A DNA stretch of 64,000 bases from Streptococcus sp. 29892 (GCF_032594935.1 NZ_CP118734.1:1330001-1394000), one strand, 5' to 3'; shown: positions 10,492-20,525, counted from the stretch's first letter. Notes: generated from the sequence alone by a model not told the origin. Made by a program: numbers and translations.

Positions 10492-11013
10492 TTATTTTTT
10501 ATCTGAAGCTGGGGCCAATTGCATAAACATTTGACGTCCGTCCATCTTAGCACGTTGTTCGATAATAGCAATATCTTGGGTTGCTTCGGCGAACTCAGCT
10601 AATACTTTCGCTCCAACTTCTTTGTGGGTAATCATACGACCCTTGAAACGGATCGAAACCTTAACCTTATTTCCTTTTTCAAGGAATTTACGGGCATGAC
10701 GAAGTTTTGTGTCAAAGTCCCCTTTATCAATAACTGGGCTTAGACGCACTTCTTTTACAGTGACAACACTTTGTTTCTTGCGTTGTTCTTTCTGCTTTTT
10801 CTGATATTCAAATTTGAACTTACCGTAGTCCATAATTTTAGCTACTGGTGGTTTAGCTTGCGGTTGAATCAATACTAAATCCACGTTTGCGCTATCAGCA
10901 ATGGCCTGAGCCTCATTGAGCGGTTTGATTCCCAACTGTTCACCCTCAAGACCGATAAGACGAACTTCACGCACTCGAATTTCATCATTGATGAACAAAT
11001 CTTGCTTTGCTAT
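10492..11013 (-). CDS. infC: translation initiation factor IF-3, AUA start codon
   Basis: IF-3 binds the 30S subunit and rejects non-canonical start codons. The protein has the usual N-domain ([16 protein letters not shown]), lysine-rich linker and C-domain. The reading frame has no ATG, GTG or TTG at the expected place. Codon ATA at 11011-11013 lies seven bases after GAGGTG (11021-11026), and an in-frame stop is three codons further up, so ATA is the best start and gives 173 residues beginning with I/M-AKQDL. A TTG at 10996-10998 has no ribosome site and would delete conserved residues. Rare starts let IF-3 control its own synthesis in other bacteria. Confidence 0.93.
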   Translation of the reverse strand: MAKQDLFINDEIRVREVRLIGLEGEQLGIKPLNEAQAIADSANVDLVLIQPQAKPPVAKIMDYGKFKFEYQKKQKEQRKKQSVVTVKEVRLSPVIDKGDFDTKLRHARKFLEKGNKVKVSIRFKGRMITHKEVGAKVLAEFAEATQDIAIIEQRAKMDGRQMFMQLAPASDKK

Positions 11014-11034
11014 GGCTTTTCACCTCATTTTATA

Positions 11035-11175
11035 TTTTTCGAGAAAAACGAAACGGACTTGCTAAACAAGTCCGCACTACACCATTATTCTTTCCGAAGA
11101 AATCTTAATCCGTAGAGCCAGACAACGTTAGTCGCAAGGCGAGAAGCTCTCACTTCTGCTTTTCTCAATACGACT
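11035..11175 (-). ncRNA. L20-type leader RNA of the infC operon with attenuator
   Basis: The 140-base untranslated stretch between cmk and infC ends in an intrinsic terminator: stem 11054-11061 with 11067-11074 (CGGACTTG / CAAGTCCG on the plus strand), then TTTCGTTTTT on the minus strand, about 30 bases before the infC start. The upstream part contains several short complementary segments. Position and design match the L20 leader of low-GC Gram-positives, where L20 favours the terminator form. Family membership is inferred from context. Confidence 0.75.
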
Positions 11176-11193
11176 ATTCTAACACGTCCAAAA

Positions 11194-11871
11194 CTACTTG
11201 TCAAGAATTTCTTTCGCTTTTTCTGAAATAAATTTCACTACACCTTCGATGGATACACCTGTTGTATCAAATGTGATGGCATCGTCAGCAGCTTTCAAAG
11301 GTGAAATCTCCCGAGTACTGTCTTTCAGGTCACGAGCTGCAATCTCCTCTTTCAAGATTTCCAAATCTGTTTCGATGCCACGTTCCGTATTTTCCTTAAA
11401 ACGACGAAGGGCACGCTCCTCTACTGAGGCAATCAGGAAAATCTTAAGTTCAGCTTGAGGCAAGACGACTGTACCAATGTCACGGCCGTCCATAACAATG
11501 CCGCCCGCTTGGGCAATCTCCTGTTGCAAGCGAACCAACTCTTCTCGTACCAAGGGAAGTGCCGCAACTGCCGACACATTGTTAGTTACTTGATTATCCC
11601 GAATGGGCAAGGTAACATCCTGCTCACCAACAAATACCTGTTGTTGCCCTTGCGCATCCCTACCAAAACGAATAGGATGTTGAGCAAGTAAGGTCACAAT
11701 ACCATCTTGGTCAGTGACATCAATACCATTTTGCAAGGCCAAATAAGTCGCAGAACGGTACATGGCTCCTGTATCTAAGTAAGTATAGCTAAAATCTTTA
11801 GCGATAATCTTGGCAACGGTTGACTTGCCACTCGATGCAGGACCATCAATAGCAATTTGAATGGATTTCAT
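11194..11871 (-). CDS. cmk: cytidylate kinase
   Basis: Cytosolic kinase that converts CMP and dCMP to diphosphates with ATP. It is 225 residues long, with P-loop [10 protein letters not shown] at residues 8-17, the LDTGAMYR substrate motif, and [12 protein letters not shown]. It lies 8 bases after the LysM-type membrane protein gene and upstream of the infC leader, so reads from its promoter may feed the translation operon. Confidence 0.96.
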   Translation of the reverse strand: MKSIQIAIDGPASSGKSTVAKIIAKDFSYTYLDTGAMYRSATYLALQNGIDVTDQDGIVTLLAQHPIRFGRDAQGQQQVFVGEQDVTLPIRDNQVTNNVSAVAALPLVREELVRLQQEIAQAGGIVMDGRDIGTVVLPQAELKIFLIASVEERALRRFKENTERGIETDLEILKEEIAARDLKDSTREISPLKAADDAITFDTTGVSIEGVVKFISEKAKEILDK

Positions 11872-11879
11872 AATACCTC

Positions 11880-12383
11880 TTATCTAATGCGGACAATATC
11901 ACCTGGGTGAGCCAACCAAGAACCTGTCGCCATTTTTTCAGGATTTAAACGCTCTAACTCAGCAATGGAAATACCACCACGTGCCGCCAATGCTCCAACT
12001 CCCTCCCCTGCTTGAACTGTTAGGGTAGAACCATCTGCAGCTTCTGTCAAGCTTGAGCTAGTTTCCGTAGTTTCAGCTGTATCTATCACTTCCGTTTCCT
12101 CTGTTTCTGTGACTTCTGTTTCAGTCGTCGTTTCCGTAGGGACAGTTGAACTTTCTGCTACCACCGCAGCATTGCTTGGATTGTAAAACTCTTTCGTCGA
12201 ATCCGTCTTACTGCCACCAACAGATAGATAGAAGGCAATTGCCCCTATAATGATGACAATGATAAAGAAAATAATAGCCAGTACGGTAAATACTTTCGTA
12301 CTTGCCAATCCTTTACTCAAGCGGTCTTTACGACTTGCTGCAGCTGTTTGATACACTTCTTCATTCCATGGCTCTTGTGACAT
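11880..12383 (-). CDS. SAG1386/EF1546-type membrane protein with LysM-like C-terminus
   Basis: 167 residues. A cytoplasmic N-terminus (about 30 residues, KDRLSKGL) precedes one membrane helix at about 32-53, then an extracellular Thr/Glu/Ser-rich linker and a C-terminal LysM-like domain ([20 protein letters not shown]...HPGDIVRI). It probably binds peptidoglycan from the outer membrane face. The family is conserved beside cmk and fer in streptococci and enterococci; its task is unknown. It is divergent from the ferredoxin gene with only 50 bases between starts. Confidence 0.75.
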   Translation of the reverse strand: MSQEPWNEEVYQTAAASRKDRLSKGLASTKVFTVLAIIFFIIVIIIGAIAFYLSVGGSKTDSTKEFYNPSNAAVVAESSTVPTETTTETEVTETEETEVIDTAETTETSSSLTEAADGSTLTVQAGEGVGALAARGGISIAELERLNPEKMATGSWLAHPGDIVRIR

Positions 12384-12398
12384 TCTCGGGACAACTCC

Positions 12399-12427
12399 TT
12401 GTTTTTTTCTAAAAATATGATTAAAAT
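12399..12427 (+). promoter_or_regulatory. promoter of the ferredoxin gene, probably giving a leaderless mRNA
   Basis: A -35 TTGTTT (12399-12404) and -10 TAAAAT (12422-12427) are 17 bases apart. The ATG follows only six bases after the -10, so the first transcribed base should be the A of the start codon. No Shine-Dalgarno sequence precedes the gene. Confidence 0.55.
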
Positions 12428-12433
12428 AATAGT

Positions 12434-12628
12434 ATGAAAATAAAACTTATTCCTGAACGGTGCATTGCCTGTGGGCTATGCCAAACCTATTCACCTGTGT
12501 TTGATTATGATGACGACGGTATTGTGATTTTTTCAGATAGAAAGAACCTAGAAAGAGATAGCGACCTAACTCCCGACATACTCGAAGCCATCAAATCCTG
12601 CCCTACCAAAGCCATTTCAATTGATTGA
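12434..12628 (+). CDS. fer: ferredoxin, 4Fe-4S type
   Basis: A small cytosolic electron carrier of 64 residues. Cys10, Cys13 and Cys16 (CIACGLC) plus the late Cys in SCPTKAI supply the four ligands for one 4Fe-4S cluster. The partner is unknown. The gene has no ribosome-binding site and overlaps its convergent neighbour by 12 bases at the 3' ends. Location opposite the SAG1386-like gene is conserved in streptococci. Confidence 0.9.
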   Translation: MKIKLIPERCIACGLCQTYSPVFDYDDDGIVIFSDRKNLERDSDLTPDILEAIKSCPTKAISID

Positions 12629-13105
12629 TTTGGCTTTTTTTGCATAATAAATTTCGAAGTAATCTTGCTTCAACAAATGGTCAGACAACACAACTTCCCC
12701 CGAAAATGCAGGATGTAGAGCTAAGTGATTTACAAAAAATTTTTTAGGCCATTTTCGCATATGATAGACCTTTCCTTCAGGAAATTCATTGGAAAAGATG
12801 CGGACAGCAATATAGGAAACTTCCACTTTGGTTATCTGAGCAATTTCTATATCTTGTATGGCAAATAAATTAGCCGATACAATGCGCAATTGGCTTTCTT
12901 TTATTTCAAAATACCTGTGTAATCCTAAGATCACTAAGAGTAAAAATAGAAATATTAGTAAAAGAAATATTCCTGACACGCGTAGTTTTTCCAGCAACAG
13001 GGTCATGCTCATGAAAAGTGGAATGAAGGTAAGTGACCAGTATATAATGCCCCAGGAAAGTTCTGGTTGCCAATGGTAACGAATTTTACCAAAAATTTTG
13101 ATCAT
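12617..13105 (-). CDS. EbsA-like membrane protein
   Basis: 162 residues with two adjacent membrane helices (about 18-37 and 44-62) and a cytosolic or external C-terminal domain. The N-terminus, GKIRYHWQPELSWGIIYWS, resembles EbsA of enterococci, annotated there as pore-forming. That function is not established and I treat it as a name only. It has a GGAGG site upstream and ends inside the 3' end of the ferredoxin gene on the other strand. Confidence 0.6.
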   Translation of the reverse strand: MIKIFGKIRYHWQPELSWGIIYWSLTFIPLFMSMTLLLEKLRVSGIFLLLIFLFLLLVILGLHRYFEIKESQLRIVSANLFAIQDIEIAQITKVEVSYIAVRIFSNEFPEGKVYHMRKWPKKFFVNHLALHPAFSGEVVLSDHLLKQDYFEIYYAKKAKSIN

Positions 13106-13133
13106 ATCGGACCTCCATCTATTATTCTAGCAC

Positions 13134-13170
13134 AAAACAAGAGATTTTCCTATGAAAATCTCTTGTTTTT
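13134..13170. terminator. strong hairpin between rgpB and the EbsA-like gene
   Basis: A perfect 16-base inverted repeat, 13134-13149 with 13154-13169, four-base loop, with flanking T runs on both strands. On the minus strand it lies about 135 bases after the rgpB stop. The 13171-13304 stretch before it is AT-rich and shows no gene or clear site. Confidence 0.75.
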
Positions 13171-13304
13171 GAAATTTTTTATTACATTTACATGACAATA
13201 TTTGCTTTAGCGTAAAAAAATGTAATCTGTTTGAAATATTTTGATATTACTACTTCAACCATTACGATAAACAAAAAATAAGTTTTTTATAAATATTTTG
13301 TATA

Positions 13305-14234
13305 TCATTCCTTATAAGCAAATTTTGTCACAATTAGTGTTGTAAACACGAAGGTGTGAAAAGCCTTGTTTTTTCTCAAGCCATATTTCTTCAAAGTCTG
13401 ATACCGTTCCAACATTGGTTTATCCATGATGGTCACAAAGGCTTCAACAAGCTCCCTATGAGCTGGCGATAAGGGCTTATCAAGCAAAAAGCTGGCTTGT
13501 TTTTGACTATTTTTTATCAAATCCCAATAAACCTTGAATAAAATATGGGGACGAATCCATTTTTTAAATCGTTTAGAGAGAGTTCTGGCTCCCAAAACAT
13601 TATCCGCATGTTGGCGGTAGAGTTCTCCAGGTTTGTCAATAAAAACCAGTTTACCCAAAGCCGATGCCAACAAAGCCAAGTACCAGTCATGCATCAAAAC
13701 GTCTTCTGTTCCAGACCACAGTTCTGCTAGGGTATGGTTGATCATGGCAACACCACCAGTCACCGTATTCTCGGTCAATTCTTGCACCAACTCAGTATTG
13801 GCATGGTGGGACTGGGAACGGATCATACTCTCGGTCATGACTTGCAAGTCTTGGTTGACGACGGTCAAATCCATATAGACCATGAGAGGCTGGTCAGTCG
13901 GATATAATCGGGCTTCCTGCAAACTGACTTCCAGCTTGTCAGGCAACCAGACATCATCTTGATCACTGAAAAAATAATAATCAGCCTTCTCATACTGAAC
14001 CAGGCGATGAAAGCTTTTTATCACCCCTATATTTTTTTGTTCCTCAAGATCTATCAAACGAATACGACTGTCCTGTCTTGCAAATTCTTGAAGCAGGTCT
14101 TTCGTTCGGTCACTAGAACCATCATCTCGTATCAATAATGTCCAATCCGAAAAAGTCTGCTCTTGGATAGAGCGAATTTGCTCAGCCAAGAACTGTTGAC
14201 CATTATAGGTTGACATCAGTATGTTTACTTTCAT
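13305..14234 (-). CDS. rgpB: rhamnan glycosyltransferase RgpB/GacC type (GT2)
   Basis: A GT-A fold family 2 enzyme of 309 residues. It begins MKVNILMSTYNGQQFLAEQI, carries DDGSSDRT and the metal site DQDDVW, and resembles RgpB/GacC, which adds L-rhamnose from dTDP-rhamnose to the growing wall polysaccharide on a lipid carrier at the inner membrane face. ATG 14232-14234 overlaps the rgpA stop as ATGA, so this start is preferred over an in-frame upstream codon at 14276. It is the last gene of the run; no rgpC-F follow. Confidence 0.85.
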   Translation of the reverse strand: MKVNILMSTYNGQQFLAEQIRSIQEQTFSDWTLLIRDDGSSDRTKDLLQEFARQDSRIRLIDLEEQKNIGVIKSFHRLVQYEKADYYFFSDQDDVWLPDKLEVSLQEARLYPTDQPLMVYMDLTVVNQDLQVMTESMIRSQSHHANTELVQELTENTVTGGVAMINHTLAELWSGTEDVLMHDWYLALLASALGKLVFIDKPGELYRQHADNVLGARTLSKRFKKWIRPHILFKVYWDLIKNSQKQASFLLDKPLSPAHRELVEAFVTIMDKPMLERYQTLKKYGLRKNKAFHTFVFTTLIVTKFAYKE

Positions 14235-15379
14235 TGTAAAAATAATTCCTCGTATTCTTGGACTATCTTTTCCCAAGTATAAGCAGTACTCATGTGCTCT
14301 TTGGCAATCCGTCCAAGTTCCTCTGCTTCTGCTTGTCCATCAATACTGTCAATCAGTTCAGCTAGATTGCCCTGTTCCTTAGACCAATAGTGGGCGCCAT
14401 TCAGGGCTACTTTCTGGTTAAAATCAACACCTAGAACGAGATTTTCGTTGGTCTGAGCCAAAGCCTCGAGCAGGCTGGGATTGGTTCCGCCCACTTCATG
14501 TCCATGAATATAGGCACGGCATTGGTTTCGCAAATACTTGAGCAGATTGCTATCATAGACAGTTCCGACAAATTTAATCCGTTTATCCCGTGAAAAATCT
14601 GTTTCCTCTTCAAGCTTTTGGAAATAAGCAGAACCCTCATGATTGGCAACGATGACCAAATCACGCTCGGTCGAACTAGCCATAAATTCCTTGATAGCGG
14701 TCAGATAATTATTTTCAGGAACAAAGCGACCGATAATCAAATAATAACCCTTTTCAATCAAGTTCCATTGTCCAAAAAAATCTAAAACAGCTTGGCTATC
14801 TGCTTGATAGTCTGTCGGACTTAAATCCGTTCCGTAAGCAATAAAACGTGTACTTGTTCCTGGATAGGAAGTCTGAATGTAATTTTCAATACCTTCATTA
14901 TCGGCAATCAATAAGTCTGCATGTTTTGCCATGAGCTTTTCAGCGTATTTTAGATAGGATTGGACAGGTTTGGACCACTTGCTACGTTTCCATTCCAAGC
15001 CGTCAGGATTGACAAATAAAATTCCGCCCACAGAGTGAATCTTCTTAGCAAAGGGAGCAATAAAGCCACCTATGGTATTTCCCAAAATATAGAAAATCGG
15101 CTGCTCAATCCCTTGGGCTTTGACCAAATCCAAGGCATAGGAAATGGCCATCATATCGTAGGCAATGACGCGGGCTGGGCCCAGCTTGGGAGGGTTAATC
15201 GTAAAGCAATCCGCCCCCTTGTATTCTGTGTGTTGGTGGTGACTGCTGTCCGACAGACAGGCCACATGGTAGCGGATATGGGGGCTGACTTGGTTGGAAA
15301 CCAGTTGCTCGACAAAGGTTTCAAAACCTCCATACTGGGCAGGTAAACCACGGCTACCGATGATAAAAATGTGTTTCAT
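14231..15379 (-). CDS. rgpA: rhamnosyltransferase RgpA/GacB type
   Basis: A GT-B type enzyme of 382 residues that begins MKHIFIIGSRGLPAQYGGFETFVEQL, nearly identical to the N-terminal pattern of RgpA/GacB. GacB adds the first rhamnose to GlcNAc-pyrophosphoryl-undecaprenol in group A streptococci. The C-terminal nucleotide-binding part contains IHGHEVGGTNPSLLEAL. An extended -10 (TGGTATAAT, TATAAT at 15411-15416) lies upstream, so the gene may be transcribed on its own besides read-through from rmlD. Confidence 0.88.
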   Translation of the reverse strand: MKHIFIIGSRGLPAQYGGFETFVEQLVSNQVSPHIRYHVACLSDSSHHQHTEYKGADCFTINPPKLGPARVIAYDMMAISYALDLVKAQGIEQPIFYILGNTIGGFIAPFAKKIHSVGGILFVNPDGLEWKRSKWSKPVQSYLKYAEKLMAKHADLLIADNEGIENYIQTSYPGTSTRFIAYGTDLSPTDYQADSQAVLDFFGQWNLIEKGYYLIIGRFVPENNYLTAIKEFMASSTERDLVIVANHEGSAYFQKLEEETDFSRDKRIKFVGTVYDSNLLKYLRNQCRAYIHGHEVGGTNPSLLEALAQTNENLVLGVDFNQKVALNGAHYWSKEQGNLAELIDSIDGQAEAEELGRIAKEHMSTAYTWEKIVQEYEELFLQ

Positions 15380-15410
15380 AAGACCTAACTCTAGAAAATA
15401 TAATCAGGCT

Positions 15411-15419
15411 ATTATACCA
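15411..15419 (-). promoter_or_regulatory. extended -10 promoter for rgpA-rgpB
   Basis: On the minus strand TGGTATAAT lies about 32 bases before the rgpA start and after the rmlD terminator. No good -35 is seen, which is common for extended -10 promoters in streptococci. Confidence 0.5.
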
Positions 15420-15440
15420 TAATTTGAGTTGGATTTCATA

Positions 15441-15464
15441 GAAAAAGCGAGTCGGTGCTCGCTT
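15441..15464 (-). terminator. rmlD terminator
   Basis: Seven-base stem 15445-15451 with 15458-15464 (AAGCGAG / CTCGCTT), six-base loop, followed by TTTTTC on the minus strand. It sits 4 bases after the rmlD stop, so rmlD and rgpA are partly separated. Confidence 0.7.
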
Positions 15465-15467
15465 CCC

Positions 15468-16319
15468 TTATTTCTTAGCTTGGTTATAAAATGCTTCCAA
15501 GGCTTCTTGCCAAGTTGGGATATCAAAGCCTGTCGCCTTGGCCTTATCCAAATTCATAGTTGAGTTGAATGGACGTTTTGCCTTGGCTGGGAATTGGCTA
15601 GAATCCACTGGTAATACTTTGGTATTAGTATCTTTGAGGATTTCAGTCGCAAAGTCAAACCAGGTTGTATCTTCTGCTGCATCGTTTGACAAATGATAAT
15701 AGCCAAATTCTTGACCAGTTTCAACCAAGTGAACCATAAATTCCGCAAGGGTACGGGTCCAAGTTGGGCGACCGTGTTGGTCATTGACAACTGTCAAGGT
15801 GTCCCGGCTTTCCGCAAGGTTTTGCATAGTAAAGACAAAGTTTTTGCCATAGTTACCAAAGACCCAGGCAGTACGAACGGTGTAGAATTTGTCTGCGAAT
15901 TTCTCGACCGCTTCTTCACCCAGACGCTTGGTACGACCATATTCAGATTGCGGATCTGGTTGGTCATCTACTTGCCACTCTTGGCCAACTGGCAACTCAC
16001 CGTTGAAGACGTAGTCTGTTGAGATATAGACAAGGGTCGCATCGTATTTAGCGGCTGCCTTGGCGACATTTTCAGAGCCTGTTACGTTAATCTTGTAGTT
16101 GAGTTCCTTGCCCTCGTCTTCTGCCATATCAACCGCTGTATAGGCTGCACAGTGGTAGACAACGCTTGGCTTGATTTCTGCAAAGAAGGCTTCTACTTTC
16201 TCTGCATCTGTGATGTCCATTTCTGCTACGTCAGCAGCAACATACTCGACACCACGTTCATCCAAGAGGTAACGCAACTCAGTTCCCAACTGACCATTTG
16301 CACCTGTAATTAAAATCAT
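15468..16319 (-). CDS. rmlD: dTDP-4-dehydrorhamnose reductase
   Basis: RmlD makes dTDP-L-rhamnose, the last of four steps. It is an extended SDR of 283 residues with nucleotide fingerprint GANGQLG at residues 7-13 and the YxxxK pair (YGRTK near residue 133). Start ATG 16317-16319 has GAGGAG seven bases upstream; a longer in-frame start at 16337 lacks a site. It follows rmlB after 54 bases. Confidence 0.95.
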   Translation of the reverse strand: MILITGANGQLGTELRYLLDERGVEYVAADVAEMDITDAEKVEAFFAEIKPSVVYHCAAYTAVDMAEDEGKELNYKINVTGSENVAKAAAKYDATLVYISTDYVFNGELPVGQEWQVDDQPDPQSEYGRTKRLGEEAVEKFADKFYTVRTAWVFGNYGKNFVFTMQNLAESRDTLTVVNDQHGRPTWTRTLAEFMVHLVETGQEFGYYHLSNDAAEDTTWFDFATEILKDTNTKVLPVDSSQFPAKAKRPFNSTMNLDKAKATGFDIPTWQEALEAFYNQAKK

Positions 16320-16373
16320 ATTTACTCCTCGTTTCAAGAAAGGCTTGGGCCAAAGCCCCAGCCTTCAATTGTC

Positions 16374-17608
<1,235 letters not shown>

Positions 17609-18094
17609 TTACCTCAAGATTTCCCTCAAGTAAGTAATCTTAGCAAAGTCTTTTTGATTATTGTTTTCTGCACGGTAGGAATCTTTAGAGGAGGCTTGGT
17701 AGATTTTCAGGTATTGTTCAAGTGTCGGTAGGTAGTAGCGAGCACCTGCTGTTTCTAGTTCTTCCAAATCTTCTAGCTCTACACCAGCAAATTCAGGCAG
17801 TGAATGTAGACCTCCGAATTCAACAGATAAGCCATCTTTATGAAATTCATGTTCATGACGGTCAACAAGGACATAACCTAGTTGGTTCATCATAGAAATC
17901 AAGGCGTCCGCCTGATAAATCCGTTGGTCGTCTGGGGCTTCCCAGCCACGTGGATCACTTGGAACATGAATATCTAAATCTCCTGCCTGCCAGTCCCTCC
18001 CTGTTCGCCTTTCCAAGCCAACTGAGCCCATTAACAAGGGAGTAATCCCTAACTTGTTTAACTGCTCTGCTATTTCCAAAAAGGCTTGAAACAT
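17609..18094 (-). CDS. nucleotidyltransferase-fold protein in the rml operon
   Basis: 161 residues, unknown function. The N-terminal half holds LLMGSVGLERRTGR...AGDLDIHVP, matching the GS-x(n)-GDxD pattern of the MNT/aminoglycoside-type nucleotidyltransferase fold, with the two aspartates placed to bind metal. A third carboxylate may come from VEFGG. The C-terminus (YLPTLEQYLKIYQAS...NNQKDFAKI) is also typical of that fold. Its ATG overlaps the rmlC stop by one base, so it is translated with the rml genes. Streptococcal homologues sometimes carry unrelated enzyme names, which this sequence does not support. Confidence 0.6.
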   Translation of the reverse strand: MFQAFLEIAEQLNKLGITPLLMGSVGLERRTGRDWQAGDLDIHVPSDPRGWEAPDDQRIYQADALISMMNQLGYVLVDRHEHEFHKDGLSVEFGGLHSLPEFAGVELEDLEELETAGARYYLPTLEQYLKIYQASSKDSYRAENNNQKDFAKITYLREILR

Positions 18095-18687
18095 TAGAGG
18101 TCCTCTTTTCTCAAAGGCTTGACGTCTTTGAGGAGTGGGTGATTTTTATCTGCTTCTGAAACTTCTGCTTCTTCTAGATTTTCCCACTGGATATCGAGGC
18201 TAGGGTCAGCGTAGTTGACGAAAGCATACTTAGGCTTGAGTTCCAAAGCCCAGTAGTCGTTGACCAAGTAACTGTAAGCCACGAAGTCTGACAAAACTTG
18301 AAAACCATTGGCTACGCCACGAGGAACGAAGATACCTTTTGAGGCATCGATAACAGTTTGGTAGGTATTACCGAAGGTCTCTCCTTCACGAAGATCGACC
18401 CAAGTTCCCAAAACCTTACCGCCGTCTGCTACTGAAATGTATTTATCCCAAGGCTCTGCGTGAAGACCACGGAGAACATTTTTGCGGGAGAAGGAAACAT
18501 TATTTTGCAATTTTCCTTCTGCGAAGAAGCTTTCAGGGAAGCCGAGCGGCAACATTTTTTCCTTTTGGAAGTTCTCCTTAAACCAGCCACGGTTATCTCC
18601 GTGAACTGGAATGTCGAATTCTAACATTCCTGGAATAGCATCAACTGGTCGAGCGGCTAGTGTTTTACCGAAAAAATTTTCTGTCAT
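18094..18687 (-). CDS. rmlC: dTDP-4-dehydrorhamnose 3,5-epimerase
   Basis: RmlC is a dimeric cupin of 197 residues that epimerises the keto sugar at C3 and C5. The HGDNRGWFKE, NNVSFSRKNVLRGLHAEPWDK and YLVNDYW stretches belong to the active-site region. The first and last bases overlap with rmlA and the nucleotidyltransferase gene by one base each, showing an operon. It is closer to the longer streptococcal RmlC than to the short enteric form. Confidence 0.95.
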   Translation of the reverse strand: MTENFFGKTLAARPVDAIPGMLEFDIPVHGDNRGWFKENFQKEKMLPLGFPESFFAEGKLQNNVSFSRKNVLRGLHAEPWDKYISVADGGKVLGTWVDLREGETFGNTYQTVIDASKGIFVPRGVANGFQVLSDFVAYSYLVNDYWALELKPKYAFVNYADPSLDIQWENLEEAEVSEADKNHPLLKDVKPLRKEDL

Positions 18688-19556
18688 TAGGCTTCTCCAA
18701 TCAAACGGAGCAAGTATTGTCCGTATTCATTTTTCTTAAGTGGCTGCGCCAATTCATGCACTTGTTCTTTAGTGATATAGCCCATGCGGTAGGCAATTTC
18801 TTCCAAGTTCGCTACTTGAACATTCTGCAAGCGTTGAACTGTTTCGATGTACTGGGCCGCTTCTAGTAGGCTTTCATGCGTACCTGTATCCAACCAGGCA
18901 AAACCACGGCCCATGAGTTCCACAGACAAGTCACCACGATCTAGGTAGGCCTTGTTGACATCTGTAATTTCCAATTCACCACGAGGGGACGGTTTGATAT
19001 TTTTAGCAATTTCTACTACATCATTGTCATAGAAGTAAAGGCCAGTAACCGCAAAGTTTGATTTTGGCACTTCTGGTTTTTCTTCGATAGAGATCGCATT
19101 CATGTCTGCATCAAACTCCACAACACCAAAGCGTTCTGGGTCTTTGACTTGATAACCAAATACTGTCGCACCTTTTTCTTTGCTTGCGGCACGTTGCAAC
19201 ATCTTGGTCAAACCATTTCCGTGGTAGATGTTGTCGCCCAAAATCAAGGCTACATTGTCATTACCGATAAAGTCTTCACCGATGATAAAGGCCTGTGCCA
19301 AGCCATCTGGACTTGGTTGTTCCGCGTAAGAAAGAGAGATCCCCAATTCCGAACCATCGCCCAACATATCCTTAAAACGAGGCAAATCTTGAGGTGTTGA
19401 AATAATCAAGATTTCTTTAATCCCCGCCAACATAAGTACAGATAAAGGATAATAAATCATTGGTTTATCGTAAATGGGCATCAACTGCTTGGAAGCTGCA
19501 CGAGTTAGTGGATAAAGGCGAGTACCAGACCCACCTGCCAGAATAATACCTTTCAT
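18687..19556 (-). CDS. rmlA: glucose-1-phosphate thymidylyltransferase
   Basis: First step of dTDP-rhamnose synthesis: glucose-1-phosphate plus dTTP gives dTDP-glucose. It is 289 residues long with the start motif [30 protein letters not shown] and [18 protein letters not shown]. The ATG at 19554-19556 is chosen because it is the family start; a longer in-frame start exists at 19619 inside the promoter. It begins the rml-rgp run. Confidence 0.96.
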   Translation of the reverse strand: MKGIILAGGSGTRLYPLTRAASKQLMPIYDKPMIYYPLSVLMLAGIKEILIISTPQDLPRFKDMLGDGSELGISLSYAEQPSPDGLAQAFIIGEDFIGNDNVALILGDNIYHGNGLTKMLQRAASKEKGATVFGYQVKDPERFGVVEFDADMNAISIEEKPEVPKSNFAVTGLYFYDNDVVEIAKNIKPSPRGELEITDVNKAYLDRGDLSVELMGRGFAWLDTGTHESLLEAAQYIETVQRLQNVQVANLEEIAYRMGYITKEQVHELAQPLKKNEYGQYLLRLIGEA

Positions 19557-19589
19557 ATAAGAGTACCTTCCCTCATTTAATATCAGTTC

Positions 19590-19619
19590 ATTATACCATA
19601 TTTTCAGAAATATTGTCAT
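19590..19619 (-). promoter_or_regulatory. promoter of the rml operon
   Basis: On the minus strand -35 ATGACA (19614-19619), 18 bases, then extended -10 TGGTATAAT (TATAAT 19590-19595), about 34 bases before the rmlA start. The spacer holds a weak CodY-like string at 19599-19613 (12 of 15 positions). Confidence 0.6.
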
Positions 19620-19659
19620 AAGAAAAAAGCCTGAACATCAGACCTCCCTCTCTTATTTA

Positions 19660-20484
19660 TTAACCGAGTGCCACCTCCAAGACCATCATAATGATAAAGC
19701 CTGCCATGAGCCCAAGTGTTGCAATATCTGTATTGCCGTTTGTTTGTGATTCAGGTATCAACTCTTCCACTACAACGAAAATCATAGCCCCCGCAGCAAA
19801 TGAAAGGGCATAGGGCAAAATAGGTGTCATATAGGTCACGGCTACCGCACCAAGCAGAGCTGCAATCGGCTCAACAATGGCGGACATGGAGCCCCAATAA
19901 AAGGCTTTCCAACGTGAGGCACCATCCGTCCGAATAGGAATGGCCAAGGCTGCACCTTCTGGAATGTTTTGCAAACCAATACCGACAGCAAGTCCTAAAG
20001 CACCTACAAAGGCAGCTGGACTGTAATTAGAAGCCAAGGCGCCAAAGGTCACACCAACTGCCAAGCCTTCTGGAATATTATGGATGGTGATGGCTAAAAA
20101 TAGCAAAGCTGTCTTAGACAGATTTTTTCTGTTCTTCTCATCTCCACCTTCTGCCTGCTCTTTGTCACGCCCCAAGTGCAAATGAGGAACCCAAGCATCG
20201 ACCAAGCGCAAGAAAATACCGCCAACAGCAAAGCCAACTGCCGCAGGAATCCAGGCTAGACTGCCATAGGAGGCCTCCGCATATTCAATAGAGGGAGCCA
20301 GTAAGGACCAGAATGAAGCCGCGATCATGACACCTGCTGCAAAACCAAGCATGGTATCCAGCAAGCGCCGACTAACCGTCTTAAAGAAAAATACTATGGC
20401 TGAACCAAGAATGGTACAAAACCATGTAAATAAACCACCAAGCAAAGCCTGTAACACCACAGACTGTTCTGTAAACCAAGCCAT
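19660..20484 (-). CDS. ZIP family zinc/divalent metal importer
   Basis: A 274-residue membrane protein with about eight helices. The two metal-path motifs, HNIPEGLAVG and QNIPEGAALA, lie in the fourth and fifth helices with HxxxE spacing; a His- and charge-rich cytosolic loop (HLHLGRDKEQ) separates helices 3 and 4. The family (ZupT/GufA branch) moves Zn2+, and often Fe or Mn, into the cell. Its promoter carries an AdcR-like box, which supports zinc as substrate. Monocistronic. Confidence 0.85.
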   Translation of the reverse strand: MAWFTEQSVVLQALLGGLFTWFCTILGSAIVFFFKTVSRRLLDTMLGFAAGVMIAASFWSLLAPSIEYAEASYGSLAWIPAAVGFAVGGIFLRLVDAWVPHLHLGRDKEQAEGGDEKNRKNLSKTALLFLAITIHNIPEGLAVGVTFGALASNYSPAAFVGALGLAVGIGLQNIPEGAALAIPIRTDGASRWKAFYWGSMSAIVEPIAALLGAVAVTYMTPILPYALSFAAGAMIFVVVEELIPESQTNGNTDIATLGLMAGFIIMMVLEVALG

Positions 20485-20525
20485 TCAAAAACTCCTTCTC
20501 TTTACTCATGCATGTTATATGTATT

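Noticed and set aside
10492..10998. infC starting at TTG 10996-10998
   Set aside because: No ribosome-binding site, and it would remove conserved N-terminal residues; ATA 11011-11013 fits better.
13171..13304. A small gene in the AT-rich gap after rgpB
   Set aside because: No frame with start, ribosome site and plausible codons was found.
19599..19613. CodY box in the rmlA promoter spacer
   Set aside because: Only 12 of 15 positions match; kept as a note in the promoter entry and not claimed as a site.
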